From NCBI GenBank assembly GCA_026413225.1, contig CM048557.1, forward strand, positions 22,670,871 to 22,734,870: 64,000 bases of DNA, given 5' to 3'. The stretch comes from Otis tarda. Lineage: Eukaryota; Chordata; Aves; Otidiformes; Otididae. Positions 12,505 to 24,241 of this stretch are shown here, one piece after another (the first letter of the stretch is position 1; each line of letters begins with the position of its first letter). The notes beneath the pieces were generated by a model that saw nothing but the letters and a program-made list of their open reading frames with translations, did not search any database and was not told where the DNA came from. A program made the translations under genes and the position numbers.

Positions 12505-12866
12505 CAGGCACCTATCCATGCCGTGAGGCCCAGGCACCTCCTCACAAAGCCAGAGTCAGGCCCTTTCCATAGCCCCACAAATCTTCCCCGTGCCATTTCG
12601 TCAGTGGCACATCTTCAACGGGCTGTGGAGGAGGCTGAGAGAGTGCATCCTCCTGTTAGTTTGCCCTTTGTGGTAAACCACCCACTCCTGAAAGAAATGT
12701 GCGTGTCATATCGAGCCACAAATCAGGTGTTGAAACTCCCAAAAAAGGTGGGGAGCCAGACTGTCTGCACTCCCCAGCTGCCCCATTCCTTGCACGGGAC
12801 GGGTCTCCGCAGAGCCGCCACCGCTTCCCGCGCCAAGCGGCCTGGCAGCGGAGCTCAGGAAATCAG
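12505..12866 (+). other. Exon-like open segment, unrecognised
   Basis: This 362-nt segment is flanked by an acceptor-like GATTTTATTTCAG (ending 12504) and a donor-like CAG|GTGAGAAAG (GT at 12867-12868). One frame is open throughout, and the TGA that closes it lies inside the putative donor, as expected for an internal exon. The frame encodes a basic, Pro- and Ala-rich stretch (for example HAVRPRHLLTKPESGPF, then PRAISSVAHLQRAVEEAERV, and late RRAATASRAKRPGSG). The last 100 bases are CpG-rich. I do not recognise the protein and no gene is known here in the conserved PRR5L-TRAF6 interval. It may be an exon of a lineage-specific transcript, a lncRNA exon or chance. Confidence 0.25.
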
Positions 12867-15800
12867 GTGAGAAAGTAAGACTTGCCCTGGCACAGACGGC
12901 CTGTGGTGCCCAGGGAGTTTCCCATGGGGACGTGAGCTGGAAATTCAGCCCACAGTCAGCTTGTTTCTTGCTCACAAACACTACAGCTCCATAGAAAAGC
13001 CACCACAAATTTTCCTCCTAATTCAAAGTGGCAAGAGTGTGGCCACTATTTGGTATCTCCCTGAGCAAAGAGGAGATAATTAGTCATCCTATTCATTTTT
13101 CAAATGTGGAAGGCAGGTCTGGCAGCACAACAACAGCTTAAATGGGATTTTGTTACTTACTCACCCGTTTGGAGAGTGCTTACAGTCCCCCTTGCTATCC
13201 CAACAGCTCCCAGTGAGGGCACCAAACACTTAAGTAAATAAACAAAAGCTTCAAAACAGCAGTGCCAGCTTTTAAAGCAGCTTAGAGGCAAAGGCACAGC
13301 CTGTTTTCGTTAATACAGTGCTTAAAAAGGCATGCGGTAAAATAGCAGCCGCTTTCCACCTCAGCACTGGCTGGCCTTTATTCATTGCACCCGAAGATGC
13401 CTTGAGTACCTGTGTTGGTTATATCCAACCATTATTCCCACCTGGGAGAGCAAGTGCTGTGTAATTGTTGTGCCAGCTTATGTCTCCCCTAAGTGTAAGC
13501 TCATCCCTTTCAGGGAAGGAATCTTGCCCCAAGCATTTCTCTAAATCTGGTGAAAGCTGTCTGAAGTACACAAGGAGTGGCAACTTGGCGTATATTAGTA
13601 GTTTGGGCTGCATTTCTCCAGTCCACATGATAAAAAGAAAGAGCAATTCCAGTGAGGAAATAAGTGAACTGAAAATTGTCGTTATTAACCAGTAGTTCCT
13701 AGTTGTGTATGGCCAACACACCCTCTAGGCTGCAAAGACGGGTGTGCGTGTAGAAGACACATCTGTGTGGGAGAACGTATGGGAGAGAGCAATGAAGAAG
13801 AAATACAGGCAGATAAAGGAAATAGCTGACTAGATTAATCTTTTTCCAGATAATTGGTATAACAGAAGGTGGGGTAGAGGCTTTATTATAGTTTGGTCAT
13901 CAGACTTTTCAATGAGCAAAAGGGAAGCAAACTCCTTCAAAAAAACTCCAAAAATAAAATGGCTTGAAGGACCTCACCTACCCTAAACTCTACCATAGTA
14001 CAGAGAAGCTTTGCAGTAGCTATAAATTGCAGCAATATTCAGGGAGTTGCTGTTTGAAGTGTCTGTCATTGGGCTTCAGAGCTAACTCCCACTTATGCCA
14101 AGAGCTAGTTTGTAATTCTTGTGGCATAATTATCATAAACTGTGCAGTAACATCTTCTGTTACACTGGAAAATAGATTGCAGTCATAGAATCATTCTGAT
14201 CTTGAAATTTATGAAGGCAGATGCATTGGCTCACACCCAGGAGTTTTCTGCAGTTGCTATCATCATTGAAAATTATTTTATTTTTCTTTTCTTTTCTTTT
14301 TAACTTGAAAGCATGAGTTCTGTGAGAATCCTCAAAAAGCAGACAGGCCAGTTACGAGATGCTCAGGGTTCAAGTCAGTACTGCACCAGGACAACCTGGA
14401 AAGTAACAGAATTTAAATGTTAGCAAGAAACTGCAGAATCTGTGCCATACATCACCTGCCCTGTAGACCTCTTAGGCTGCTGTATACCCGTTACTGGTAA
14501 ACAAGCCCTCTTTTCCACCGTAAGTTTTTAATCCACTTCACACTAAATGCTTATCGATTAACATATACCAGTGGTTCTTGGAGCAGAAACAAGAAGTCCT
14601 CTCTTGTCTCCTGCGTATCTATCTCTGAGGGGCAGCTTCACTATTACAAGGGCTAAACATGCTGTCTTTCTTGAGGCTCATCTCAGGCCAATGAATTATC
14701 ATTTATTTGCTGTGTGGTTGGATATAAGAGATGAGAGGGTGGGAGAGGCTGTTCTGAAGGAGGGGACTCACCCTATGTGTGAAAAGTCCCCCTTAAGTGG
14801 TATATGCACTGTATTTACAAGAAACACCCTGCTCTAATCCCTTTTTTTTTTTTTTGTTCTCTTTGGTGGGGATGGGAGGGGAGCTCCCATGTGCATTTGG
14901 GACTTTGACTCTCAGGGATTCAGAATGACTCTCCTTTACAAGTTTGAGTGAGTGCTGGGGAGGGGAGAAAGAAGGGGATTTCTTGTGATTTTTCCCCAAT
15001 CCTCAGTTTTTTCTCAGAAGACAGTGGTGGGCAGCTATTACATGCTGAGCATCACTGCATTTGGTAATGCAGATGGAGCTCGTCTGGGCTCCTCCGTTCA
15101 GCCTGGTGCTGGATATTATCAGCTTTTCCTCTGGCTCTTAAACTAACGTTAGACATCTTTCTTCCCTGCCAGCCCAGTGTCGGACTGGAGGCGTGCTGCC
15201 CACTGCTCCCATCGTCCTGGTTAAAAGCGGTGGCTCATCCTTAACAGCACTGTGGCAAAAAGCAGCTGCCGCTATCTAGTCATTTCCCCATCAAAGACAG
15301 CGTCCCCATGTCTTTAAAGTCCAGCTTTTTGAAATGAAAACAAATGCTGAAGTAAATGAGGCCTGACAGCATTTGCCATGAGCGCCCTCCTAGCTTGTGA
15401 CAGTGTGTAAGCTGGTGCGAACAAGATGCCCACGCTTGTCAGCCAAACAAACAAAGAAGCCCATCTTCAAAAGCTTATCTCTTTGTCTTTCCCCAGTGCT
15501 TAATCGAATCCCCTGGCTGGCTGCATTGTTATTGCCATCCTCCTTCGCTCCGGGCTTACAATGTGGAGTGGAAATCGGTTAAGATCTGTACCCTCCATCT
15601 GTTTGGTCTTTTTTTTCCCCCCAAATTGTGATATTACCTGATTTACCTGCAGAGCCAGTGATGCCTTCAGAGGGCAGCAGCAGGGCTCTATCCACACCTC
15701 CTCCGGCTTGGCAGGGGTCAGGAAGACCCAGCTCTATAAAATATTAAGTGGGGGTGCATTCAACTGTGGGGAGGCAGGTGGAGCAGAGCTAAGCCTTTGA

Positions 15801-16456
15801 GGGGTTGGACATTTACTTTGTAGACATGTTCCTATGTTACTTGTTTGGGGTTGCCTCAAATGGGCTTTTGACAGTCTTAGAGGAAAGCAAATTTGTCCTT
15901 TATCACTTGCCCTGTCCCTTACCCCATTTGCCCTCCCTTCCCCTCGGTGGTGCCTGGGCCAGCCAGCAACCCTGACCTCCTGTACCCGCTGTGTGGGCCT
16001 CAGTGCACTGCCGTGCGCTCAGCTCAGGGGCTGTGCTGTGCAGAGAGATGCAAAGTGGCTCTGAAAGCAGGTAAGTCAATTTTGTTAATGCTGGAGAGGG
16101 GGTACAGGGCATTACTGCAGAAAATGTGGTTTGGGGAGGAGGAGGGCAGAACCCCTGGGCCAGGCCTGAAAGGGCTCCAGGTACTTAGCGCCACAAGCCT
16201 CCTTTGGCACTTCTTGTGGGGAAAGCAAGGTGTGTGTGCAGGAGATGAAGCTTTTGGGTTAGCAACAGCCATGCCCATACTCAGTATATCCTTTCAACCT
16301 GTCTCCTATCCTCCAGCTTCCTGAGACTGCTAATAGGTGTCCTTTTTCTCGCTGAAGCTGATAAAAGGTGTGTTTATCTCACTATTGCAGATCTGCTCTA
16401 TCCAGCAGCGTCTGTAAATGTAACCAGTGGAAATTAAGGAACTGAAGTTTTTGGCT

Positions 16457-16507
16457 GCCCTACAGGGCTCACTGCCAGCCCTGCCCCTACAGGGCTCACA
16501 TTGCCAG
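16457..16507. repeat. Short imperfect tandem duplication
   Basis: Two copies of a ~22-25-bp unit sharing CCCTACAGGGCTCAC and then TGCCAG lie at 16457-16478 and 16483-16507, separated by four bases. There is no coding context. Confidence 0.7.
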
Positions 16508-18151
16508 AAACTCCAAAGTTTCTCCAAGTGCAGTGGTGTGTGAAGTCCAAACTGAGAGACCTAAGCCAGATCAGGTTTTTTGGGTGTGCCTTTCAATCAT
16601 GAGAAATCACAGGTATCAAATGCTACCAGCAGGCTCCGCAATCACCCCTTCATAAAACAGGCAATTGCATCAAAATGCTGGCTGTGGTGCAGCTTCTGTA
16701 GGCTTGCATCTCACAGGCAGGGCAGCCTTTGGTGAAGGGGGGAGCCACCTGTCGAAGTGGGACCAAGGTGGTCCTGCGATTAATGCTAGAATCTTCTTTT
16801 GCTTCAGACATTATAGATAACAAAAACTGCAGGTCTGTTAGCAAGCCACTCACGAGAAACATACTGTTAAAGCCTTGGATGGAGGAGGTCAGTTATTTAG
16901 GTCACTGGATGGCACGGCACTCTGTTATGTGGGAAAACTATCCATTGGCCTTTCAGGGATTCATCACGCAGCTGGATGCAAGTTTATCTTGTGACCCTGA
17001 AGAGAAGCAAGTAAATAGGATGGTTAAATGAACCGTAACGGATCAGCTTGTGTATCTGAAGGACAATCAATAGAGTGCAACAACAGGCGTGGATTGCTCT
17101 AAGGGTTGAAGCTCACACTGCAAAGGCAAAAAAAAAAAAAAAACCCAACCCCTGTTTCTATCTTGCTTTGTATCGGAATTGCTTGTTCAGAGACATTCCT
17201 TCCTGTGCTACTCACCATCACTCAGTGATGAGCTGTGGCGTTGAGGTCGTGGTCTGAGAAACGCTGTTTGGGAAAGTGGACAAGCAAGTGAATTAGTAAA
17301 GTCATCAACTGAAAGTCTGGGTGAATAAACATCCCCCCCTACCCTGAGACAAGGATTTTGTGCGTTCAGGGAGATCAAAGGCTAGGGGGAAGGACAGATT
17401 TTGTACATGTTTATATTACTGCATGCTCTGGGATTAACAACCTGCGTGTGAAGGTGCATCCATGTCACCCTTCTGATGGATCAAAAGTGACAGGAATGAA
17501 GCCTGAGTTTGTGACTTCTCTTTTCCGGACCAAAATGCCAGCGCTTGTTGAAACGTGGGGAGAAAATGTGTTGTTTTGTCTGTGGAAAGCCTTGACTCAG
17601 TAAAGAAATTCTGCCAAGACAAAAAAAAAAAAAATCTCCTTGCTGAGTGCCAGTTTGCAGGAGAGGCCAGAAAGACAGCGTGTGATGAGAGCCTGGCACA
17701 TGGCATTGCAGCTACAGCAGATGTGGAGCAGCGCAGTGGGCTGAGGCAGACTGGGATGGAACGTCTCAGTGGAAAATAGAGATTGGTTATGATGGGCCCA
17801 AACAGCAAAAGGCTGAGATCAAAATAAAAAACTCCACATCAGTCCTTACATGGAGTTTGAATCCTAAATTAAAAGGAAAATCATCTTTGGCGGCTGTTAA
17901 GAGAACTTTCCATAAATCAAGCAAGGAATAAAACCTCTCAGTTTTGGAAGTGACTTGCAAGAAAATTATCTCTTAAGACAGGGAAATTTTAGGTGTCTTT
18001 AAATTAGGCTTGAGTAAACAGTCCTCCAAAGAGAGAGATGTTCAGCATGAATTACAGTGAATTACAGTGGTCAAGAAGCACTGAGGGCAGGACACTTCAC
18101 TGGTAATGTGCTTTGGAAGACCTCAGCCATAAATTTGTTTGAAAATAATTA

Positions 18152-18245
18152 TCTAGTTGGAGATCTCCCTGCTCCTTGCAGGGGGGGTTGGACTAGATGA
18201 CCTTTAAAGGTCGCTTCCAACCCAAACCGTTCTATGATTCTATGA
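18152..18245 (+). mobile_element. CR1 LINE 3'-tip fragment
   Basis: This is a 94-bp CR1 3' end in plus orientation: TCTAGTTGGAGAT, CCTGCTCCTTGCAG, GGTTGGACTAGATGACCTTT and the terminal TTCTATGATTCTATGA octamer repeats. Everything 5' is missing, the usual result of truncated reverse transcription. Confidence 0.9.
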
Positions 18246-18277
18246 ATAATGCTCCCCTCTGCCACCCCATCCTCCAG

Positions 18278-18318
18278 GGAAAAAAAAAAACCAACCAAAA
18301 AACCAACCAAAAAAAAAG
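18278..18318. repeat. A-rich tract with CCAACC interruptions
   Basis: A-runs are interrupted by CCAACC units about every ten bases. This is a simple-sequence tract 33 bp after the CR1 tip. Similar CC-interrupted A tracts recur at 17129, 21909 and 35465. Confidence 0.75.
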
Positions 18319-19068
18319 CACTGATGATTCAATCAGAAGCAGCTGGAGTGCTCTGCCATGCTTTCTGCCTGAATAACTGGATGAATGTATGTTAGTTTGT
18401 GCTTATAGTCTTGTGGGTTATGTCCTGTCTAATCCTGGAAATAAGTGCTCATGAGCCAGGTGTCCTTGCCCTATTTCAAATAACTGAATGCTGCAAGTAG
18501 GCGCTTGCTACACCAGTATGCAGGCCGGTACTCCTTCCTGCTGAAAAGACCTAATTGCTCTTACTTTTTGTTATCGTTCATTGACATTCAGGAGTTTAGT
18601 TTAATTTTGCAGTAGGAAGCTGTACCAAAATGGATATGAAGGTAGTACCCTGACAAAAGCTTTTCATCGAAGGAGGGACTGAGCGAAGGGGTGAGGTCTG
18701 GTACCCTGTACACGTGAGCATCTCTTAGTTCTTCCATTCCTTGTGGTGGCTTCTTCAAAGGGCATCATTCTCACTTTGTGTGGTCTGGTGTTGCCCTATT
18801 CAGATATATTTTCAAGGAGCAATAAGCCTTGTTCAGTGATTACAATTAAATTAAGACAGAGTTTAGGTGCAGCAGTCCAGTTCTGTTATTGCAACAATGC
18901 ATGGTAATGAATCAAAAGGGCTTACCCTTACTCTTAGCCTTTCTGATTCTGATAAGGACACATGAAGATGTTGGACACACAGTTCTGGCTCAAAAACCTG
19001 AGGACAGTTGGACTGGACTGAGATAATCTTTATTAGATTTTATAATTTTAATTAATTTTTATATCTAG
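18319..19068. other. Intergenic, nothing recognised
   Basis: Unique-looking, moderately AT-rich sequence. It ends in a very AT-rich 40-bp stretch that was the insertion site of the LTR that follows. Confidence 0.55.
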
Positions 19069-20214
19069 TGTCATAATTCAGCCCCGATCGGGACCAGACT
19101 ACGCAGTCTCTCTCTCACTCCCCGCACCCTCCAAGAGAATAGGGGGAGATCATATAAGAAAAACAGATTGAGGTTTGAGATAAGGACAGGGAGAAACTCC
19201 TTAAAGTTACCGTTACAGGCAAACCAAGACTCAACTTGGGGAAAACTATTCAGTTATTACTACAAACAGCAGGATAATGAGACAGAGAACAAGATAACTT
19301 CTCCCCACCCCTCCCTCTTCCCAAGCTTAACATTATCTCTATTACCTTCCCCCCATGAGCGGCACAGGGGCGAAGAGGAAATGGGGGTTGAGGTCAGTTC
19401 ATCATACGTTGTTTCACGCCGCTGCCCCATAGTCAGGGGAAGAACTCCTCACATTCCTCCTCTGCTCCTTCATGGGGTCCCACCCGTACGCCACAGTCCT
19501 TCATGAAACTGCTCCGGCGTGGGTCATCTCTTCCACGGGGTACAGTCTCTCCAGAGCGGCTGTCCCAGCAGGCCCTCCACGGGCCACAGCCTCCTTCAGG
19601 CATCCACCTCCGCTGGTACGGGGTCCTTCACTGGCTCCAAGTGGATGTCTGCTCCTCCATGGGCTGCAGGGCGACAACCTGCTCCACCATGGTCGTCACC
19701 ACAGGCTGCAGGGGAATCTTGGCCAGGAGCCGCATTACTCCTCCCCCTCCTTCTGAACTGACCTTGGCATCTGCAGCCATTCCTCTCAAGAAAAATTCTT
19801 CACAAGAAGCTGGCAGACACCTCTCAGAATCTCTTCACATCATCCAGCTCATCTCCTCTCCACTTCTTGCAGCTGGGCCGGGCCAAGTTGGGCCCAGTCG
19901 GCCGCTTGGCGAGAGGCCAGAGGGTGAGGCCTGCAAGGCCCACGAGGCCTGTGCCTCCTCCTCTGCGCCTCTGCCCCTGCTCAGCTTCTTCACATCTTCT
20001 TTTCTCTTTTTTTTTTTTCATGTTTTCCCCTTCTTAAATACGTTATCGCAGAGGCGTTATCATGGAACATTCTGCTACCAATAGGCTCGGCCTTGGCCAG
20101 CAGCGAGTCTGCCGTAGACCCGGCCGAGTCCACTGAACAAAGGGGAGCAACTTCTAGCAGTTTCCTACAGAAGCTGCCACCTTAGGCCACCCCTCACTAA
20201 ACAAAACCACAACA
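19069..20214 (-). mobile_element. Solo endogenous retrovirus LTR
   Basis: On the minus strand the element starts TGTTGTGGTTTTG (at 20214) and ends GCTGAATTATGACA (at 19069), so it has the TG...CA termini of a retroviral LTR. It is flanked by a 4-bp direct repeat CTAG (19065-19068 and 20215-20218), which suits an ERV1-like integrase; ERVL and ERVK usually give 5-6 bp. A TATA-like TATTTAAG lies at 20033-20040 and an inverted CCAAT near 20080, putting the promoter about 175 bp inside the 5' end, with a short U3 and long R-U5. The sequence is GC-rich against its AT-rich surroundings. No internal gag, pol or env frames flank it, so it is a recombined solo LTR. The open frames within it (for example 19503-20084 on the plus strand) are antisense chance frames. 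The family name is not certain. Confidence 0.82.
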
Positions 20215-20420
20215 CTAGTTACATATTTTGTACATTTATATATGATCTATTTATATTATACATTATATTTGTATATACTTAATACATTATATCAATATTA
20301 TTACATCACGTTACATACTTTTAACAGTTTTAAAATATGTATTTAATTTGTATATATTATATACTTATGATTTTTTAATTGACTTTATTATCTTTATTAC
20401 TGCTTCATTAACTATCTGAG
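20215..20420. repeat. AT-rich low-complexity stretch
   Basis: About 200 bp of TATA/ATATT-rich sequence directly after the LTR target duplication. It continues the AT-rich stretch on the other side of the LTR, consistent with one AT-rich target split by the insertion. Confidence 0.6.
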
Positions 20421-20631
20421 ACTATTACAGCTGGACTGAGAACACACAAGAGTCAGAAATGGGCAGAAGTTAAAATACGGCTCCTTTGCATTCACACAGT
20501 GGCCTGCATTGCTGTCTGAAAGCCCTGTGCAAGGAACCAAGGAACCCACCGTGGGCATTCACCTCTGCCCTGCTATTTAATTGTTTGGTCACGGTCATCA
20601 GTGGTCTGACCTTCCCTTTCCCAACAGTACT

Positions 20632-20665
20632 ACCACCTTAGGCCCCCCCCAACAAAACCACGACA
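20632..20665 (-). mobile_element. LTR 5'-end-like fragment
   Basis: Read on the minus strand, this begins TGTCGTGGTTTTGTTGGG and continues GGCCTAAGGTGGTA, closely matching the first ~35 bases of the solo LTR at 20214 (TGTTGTGGTTTTGTTTAG, then GGCCTAAGGTGGCA). Beyond this the two diverge, although a TATA-like AATTAAATA follows near 20580. It may be the terminus of a second, diverged LTR into which the first was inserted. I could not locate its other end. Confidence 0.4.
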
Positions 20666-20783
20666 CTTGCCTTTCAAGATCATTGTGTTTTCTACTCTTA
20701 TAAGGTCTAAACCCCTTCCATTGCCAGGGTTTTTGTTTTTTTTTTTTTAAAAAAAAGTCCAGGTGCCATAGCTGAAGCAAAGC

Positions 20784-20806
20784 AAAAAAAAAAAAAAAAA
20801 AAAAAA
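20784..20806. repeat. Poly(A) tract
   Basis: A 23-base A homopolymer, preceded 30 bp earlier by a T-run and A-run. No retrocopy could be recognised upstream of it. Confidence 0.85.
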
Positions 20807-23800
20807 GCAGATCACTGAGCTGAATTTTAAATCTTGATTCACATACTGAATTTTAACTAGAAGCATAAGGACAAGCACATGCCTGTGTAAAGGACTTTGG
20901 CATGAAGAAACCCAAGTGTTAGCCCAAGGAGCTGCTTCTAGGAGGTAAATCACACTGGAGGCTCTTCCTTAGGTAAATCTGAACTCCACATTGTGGGAAG
21001 TTTATCACACCTGAGTGTGACACTGAAACTAGGAAAACTTGTATGTGTCACTTTTCCTTGGCAGTACCTTGGTTCCTTAACACTCTGTCAGCAAAGCCCA
21101 AGTTCATACCTGGCTGAAGCTGCCACTTTATTAAAGGCAGCAACAGAAGCAAAGTTAAATCTTAGAGAGAAACAGGTCCATGCATGTATAAATGATTACT
21201 AAAATGGTAATGAAAATGCTGAACTCAAGCATCCTGTCATAGGACTTGGCAAGCCAAACTCCTGGACTTCACAGGACACCTTTGCCTGCCACCCTGCTGC
21301 TGTGTGAGCAGTCAGCAAGAGGAGTATCTGCTGCTGAAGACAGAACGGAAAACCAACATGTAACCAACATTGGTCTGTAGCAGAGGAATCGGGACTCTGC
21401 AGAAAACAATGTTCTCTGCAGATCAGGTGAGATAAGGTGAGGGTTGTCTTGTTGCTTTCTCCCCTCACCCCTGTTATCAGCTGAGTTTCATGGAAATTGG
21501 GTTCTTTCTGGGAGGGGTAAGAAACTGAAAACTCATGTTTTTGGGCAGTTCATCACAGGGTTTTTAGCAAGCTATCGCTTCTGCTTTTAATAAGCTGAGA
21601 GAATGCAGGAAGGTTTTTTTTTTCCCCAACATTATCAGTACCCAACTGCTAAAGCACTGCTCCCTTTACCCCTTGGCCCCTTCATTGTGGAGTGGGGTAA
21701 GTCTCCTGGACGAAAGCCACCAGCTGAAATCACTAACCTCAGGAACCTTCATGGGCTGTATTGCCTCAGAGATCAGGCAGAGCACAAACTGAAAGGCAAA
21801 GGAGGCTCACTAGGTGAGGCTGGGAATGCACCTAATAACAAAACTATTTTCCTGTTTCAGTGGCCTCCTCTCACAGGTGTTTCAGAAATTTTCCTATTCT
21901 ATCTGAGAGGAAAAAAAAACCCAACCAAACCTAGCCTTTCAGCTGTGAAATCTGAGCGCTTGTTTCTGAGGAACGAATGGGTTCAAAGAACATGACTGCC
22001 GAAAGACTAGACAGTGAAGCAGGGCTCCAGGTTTTGAGCTGAAAGACTGTCTTCATAATGCTGTAGCTCAGTCTTTATTTGCTTCTCCTCAATCATAAAA
22101 TAGCAAGGTAAATTCACTTTTACAATATCATGTATTTTTTTTTTCTGAAATAGAGAAAATTGCAGTCTTTTAGAGGAGAGGAGAAGCAGTGATAACAACA
22201 GATCTGCTTGGAATAAAATACAAGTGAGGGTGGACTAAAGCTATGACTACTGCTTCAGAATCTCTTTCTGCTTTGTTGCAGGCAAGAGGAAATGAAAAAA
22301 AAGAATAGGAGAGACCAAGACAGTTCTGTCTGTGGGTTGATTTTTTTAATTGGTGTTTGTGAACTGGAAAAGACTGCAGAAGTAGCACAAACTCTTCACA
22401 TGTTCTGAGCCCTTACAAGCTTAAAATAACCATTAAAGGGATGCCTCTGCGCTGAGACATGTTTTTATCAAGGAGATTAGGTTTAACTGAAAAAAAATTA
22501 AAACCAGTAAAGGAGAAAGACATAAAGGCCACAGATTCTGAAATTTTGTATTGCAGGTCACTAAGCAACTCAGATCCTAGAAGGGTGGTGTGGCCATGAG
22601 TCAAGCCCCTCGTTCCAGATGGAGCAGACAAAGGCTCAGTGGTGGGAAAATGATGAGGGTGAGACAACAGTGACAGTGAGTTATGTTTCCTTTGGTCATT
22701 TTTCTGCTAGGATAATAGTTTCCTCTGAGTGGCAGGAGTGCAGCTTTGAGGTTGGTGGTTGGTTTTTTGGTTTTTTTTTTTTTTTTCGGTTTTTTTTTTT
22801 GAGCCAAGATGTGCAACAGGAAGAATTCATGAGTCATCTTAACTCACTTCATCCAGGCAGGCCTAGTTTCCCTACTTAGCATTTTTGGTCCATTAATCTC
22901 CCACTCCATTGCTTTGTATTTATTGCACATGTTAATTGCATACTCAGCCCTCAGGAAGTTTTGTGGACTTCTGCAAATGGTGTCATAAGAGGCAAAATAG
23001 CCAGAACATCTAAATGAGAGACACAGCATAGGAAAGCTGAAGTCTAGTACTGTGTGTACTCTCTCAGGATACTGTAGTAAGGAATTGCACAAGGAGTTTT
23101 CTCTTTCCAGACAGAACAGCCTTAGTGCTTGGGCAGTGCTTTTTGAGGATGAGTAAGGCAGCAGAGCAACTGGTTTTACACTCTAAGGATTTTAGCTAAA
23201 ACAAACGCATTCTTCCTGTGAAGCTGTGGCAATGAACAGGTATTTGTCCAATAAAATATTCAGTCAGAACATCCTTGTTCACATCTAGTTTAGCAGTGCA
23301 AAGCCAAGTTTTTTTCAGACACATGCAAGTATCTGAGACATTTATGTTTACATGGGTGTGAAGATACTTATATTGCTGTCATCTTCTATTTCTGCATGTT
23401 GACTTTCCTTTCACAGATGCAGCAGCATATGTCTGTTTTCCTGTTCAGCAATATTACTTCATCTCATCATTTTAGTGCACTTAAAAAGATGGAGCATTAA
23501 AAATGGATTAACACAACAGATACTGATAATCTGAGCATGCTTTCTTATCCTTTACTCATGGAAGCTATAAGGACCAACTTGGATGAAAGATAAAGTCATA
23601 ATTAACTTGACATTAACTGCACTGCATTAGATAAATACCACTAAGTTTCCTCAGAAGAAGTTGAAGGTCCTGAACATTATACACTCTCCAGGGCATGGAG
23701 TCTGAGATAAAGATTTCCCTTCCTGCAGATGCTGTTAAAAAACAGATCCAGAATGTCTCTGTGGTTGAGATAAATTAGCAGATTGCCATGAAGCAAACAC

Positions 23801-24215
23801 TCATTTCTCTTATTGACAAAGGAACTCCTGTTGGTTTCTCTGATTATCTTAAAACAAAGCTTCAACCCATAGTTGTTTTTTTTTGACAAATATAACAGGC
23901 AAGCAGGATGTGGCCAGAGAAGTGTTTTTCAGAGCTACATCTTGCATTACAGAATGATCATGAGAACACTTAATTTATTACCCATTACACTAGCTCTGTC
24001 TTCTAGTAATGAACAAAACTACCACTACCCTTTATAAATGGCAGAAGCTTTTTATCTCGAAATAGATTATTTGCCTTCTTGGTGCTATAAGGCACATGGT
24101 CTTGCTCATTAAAAATCAGCGAACCCCAAAACCCACAAGACCGAGAAACTATCACACTGGTCCTGTATCAGTTAATCTTTTTGAATAGCCCTCCATATGA
24201 ATGAAGATGCAACAT
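20807..24215. other. Intergenic, distal PRR5L-TRAF6 spacer
   Basis: No gene or well-preserved transposon recognised. It contains simple T and A tracts, of which the largest is listed at 22751-22800. The low end of the TRAF6 3'UTR is placed just after this stretch by a poly(A) signal, so the boundary is approximate. Confidence 0.5.
22751..22800. repeat. T-rich simple repeat
   Basis: GGTTGG units followed by long T-runs interrupted by GG and CGG. It is the complement type of the CCAACC-interrupted A tracts found elsewhere in the window. Confidence 0.85.
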
Positions 24216-24235
24216 ACAGTGCACAGTTTAATTAG

Positions 24236-24241
24236 TTTATT
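24236..24241 (-). terminator. TRAF6: Candidate TRAF6 poly(A) signal
   Basis: TTTATT on the plus strand is AATAAA on the minus strand, about 3.75 kb downstream of the TRAF6 stop. The minus strand beyond it is T-rich. It suits the known long TRAF6 3'UTR of other vertebrates, but usage is inferred. Confidence 0.4.

Larger units (their letters stand above)
9811..18151. other. PRR5L-TRAF6 intergenic region, proximal part
   Basis: I recognise no conserved protein gene in these 8.3 kb. Parts of it (10.9-11.4 kb, 12.5-12.9 kb and 15.9-16.3 kb) are relatively GC-rich and carry overlapping open frames in several phases, as stop-poor GC-rich DNA does by chance. One segment, 12505-12866, also has good splice-site-like edges and is listed separately. 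Short homopolymer tracts occur at about 10931-10942 (A), 14841-14855 (T), 17129-17143 (A) and 17621-17634 (A). A small tandem duplication lies at 16457-16507. Confidence 0.6.

Noticed and set aside
14183-14215. CR1-like tip (TCATAGAATCATTCTGAT)
   Set aside because: Only about 14 bases resemble the CR1 terminal repeat and no adjacent CR1 sequence follows.
19503-20084. 193-codon plus-strand frame and two overlapping ones at 19.5-20.1 kb
   Set aside because: They are antisense within a solo LTR and overlap one another in different phases. Retroviral proteins are not encoded inside an LTR.
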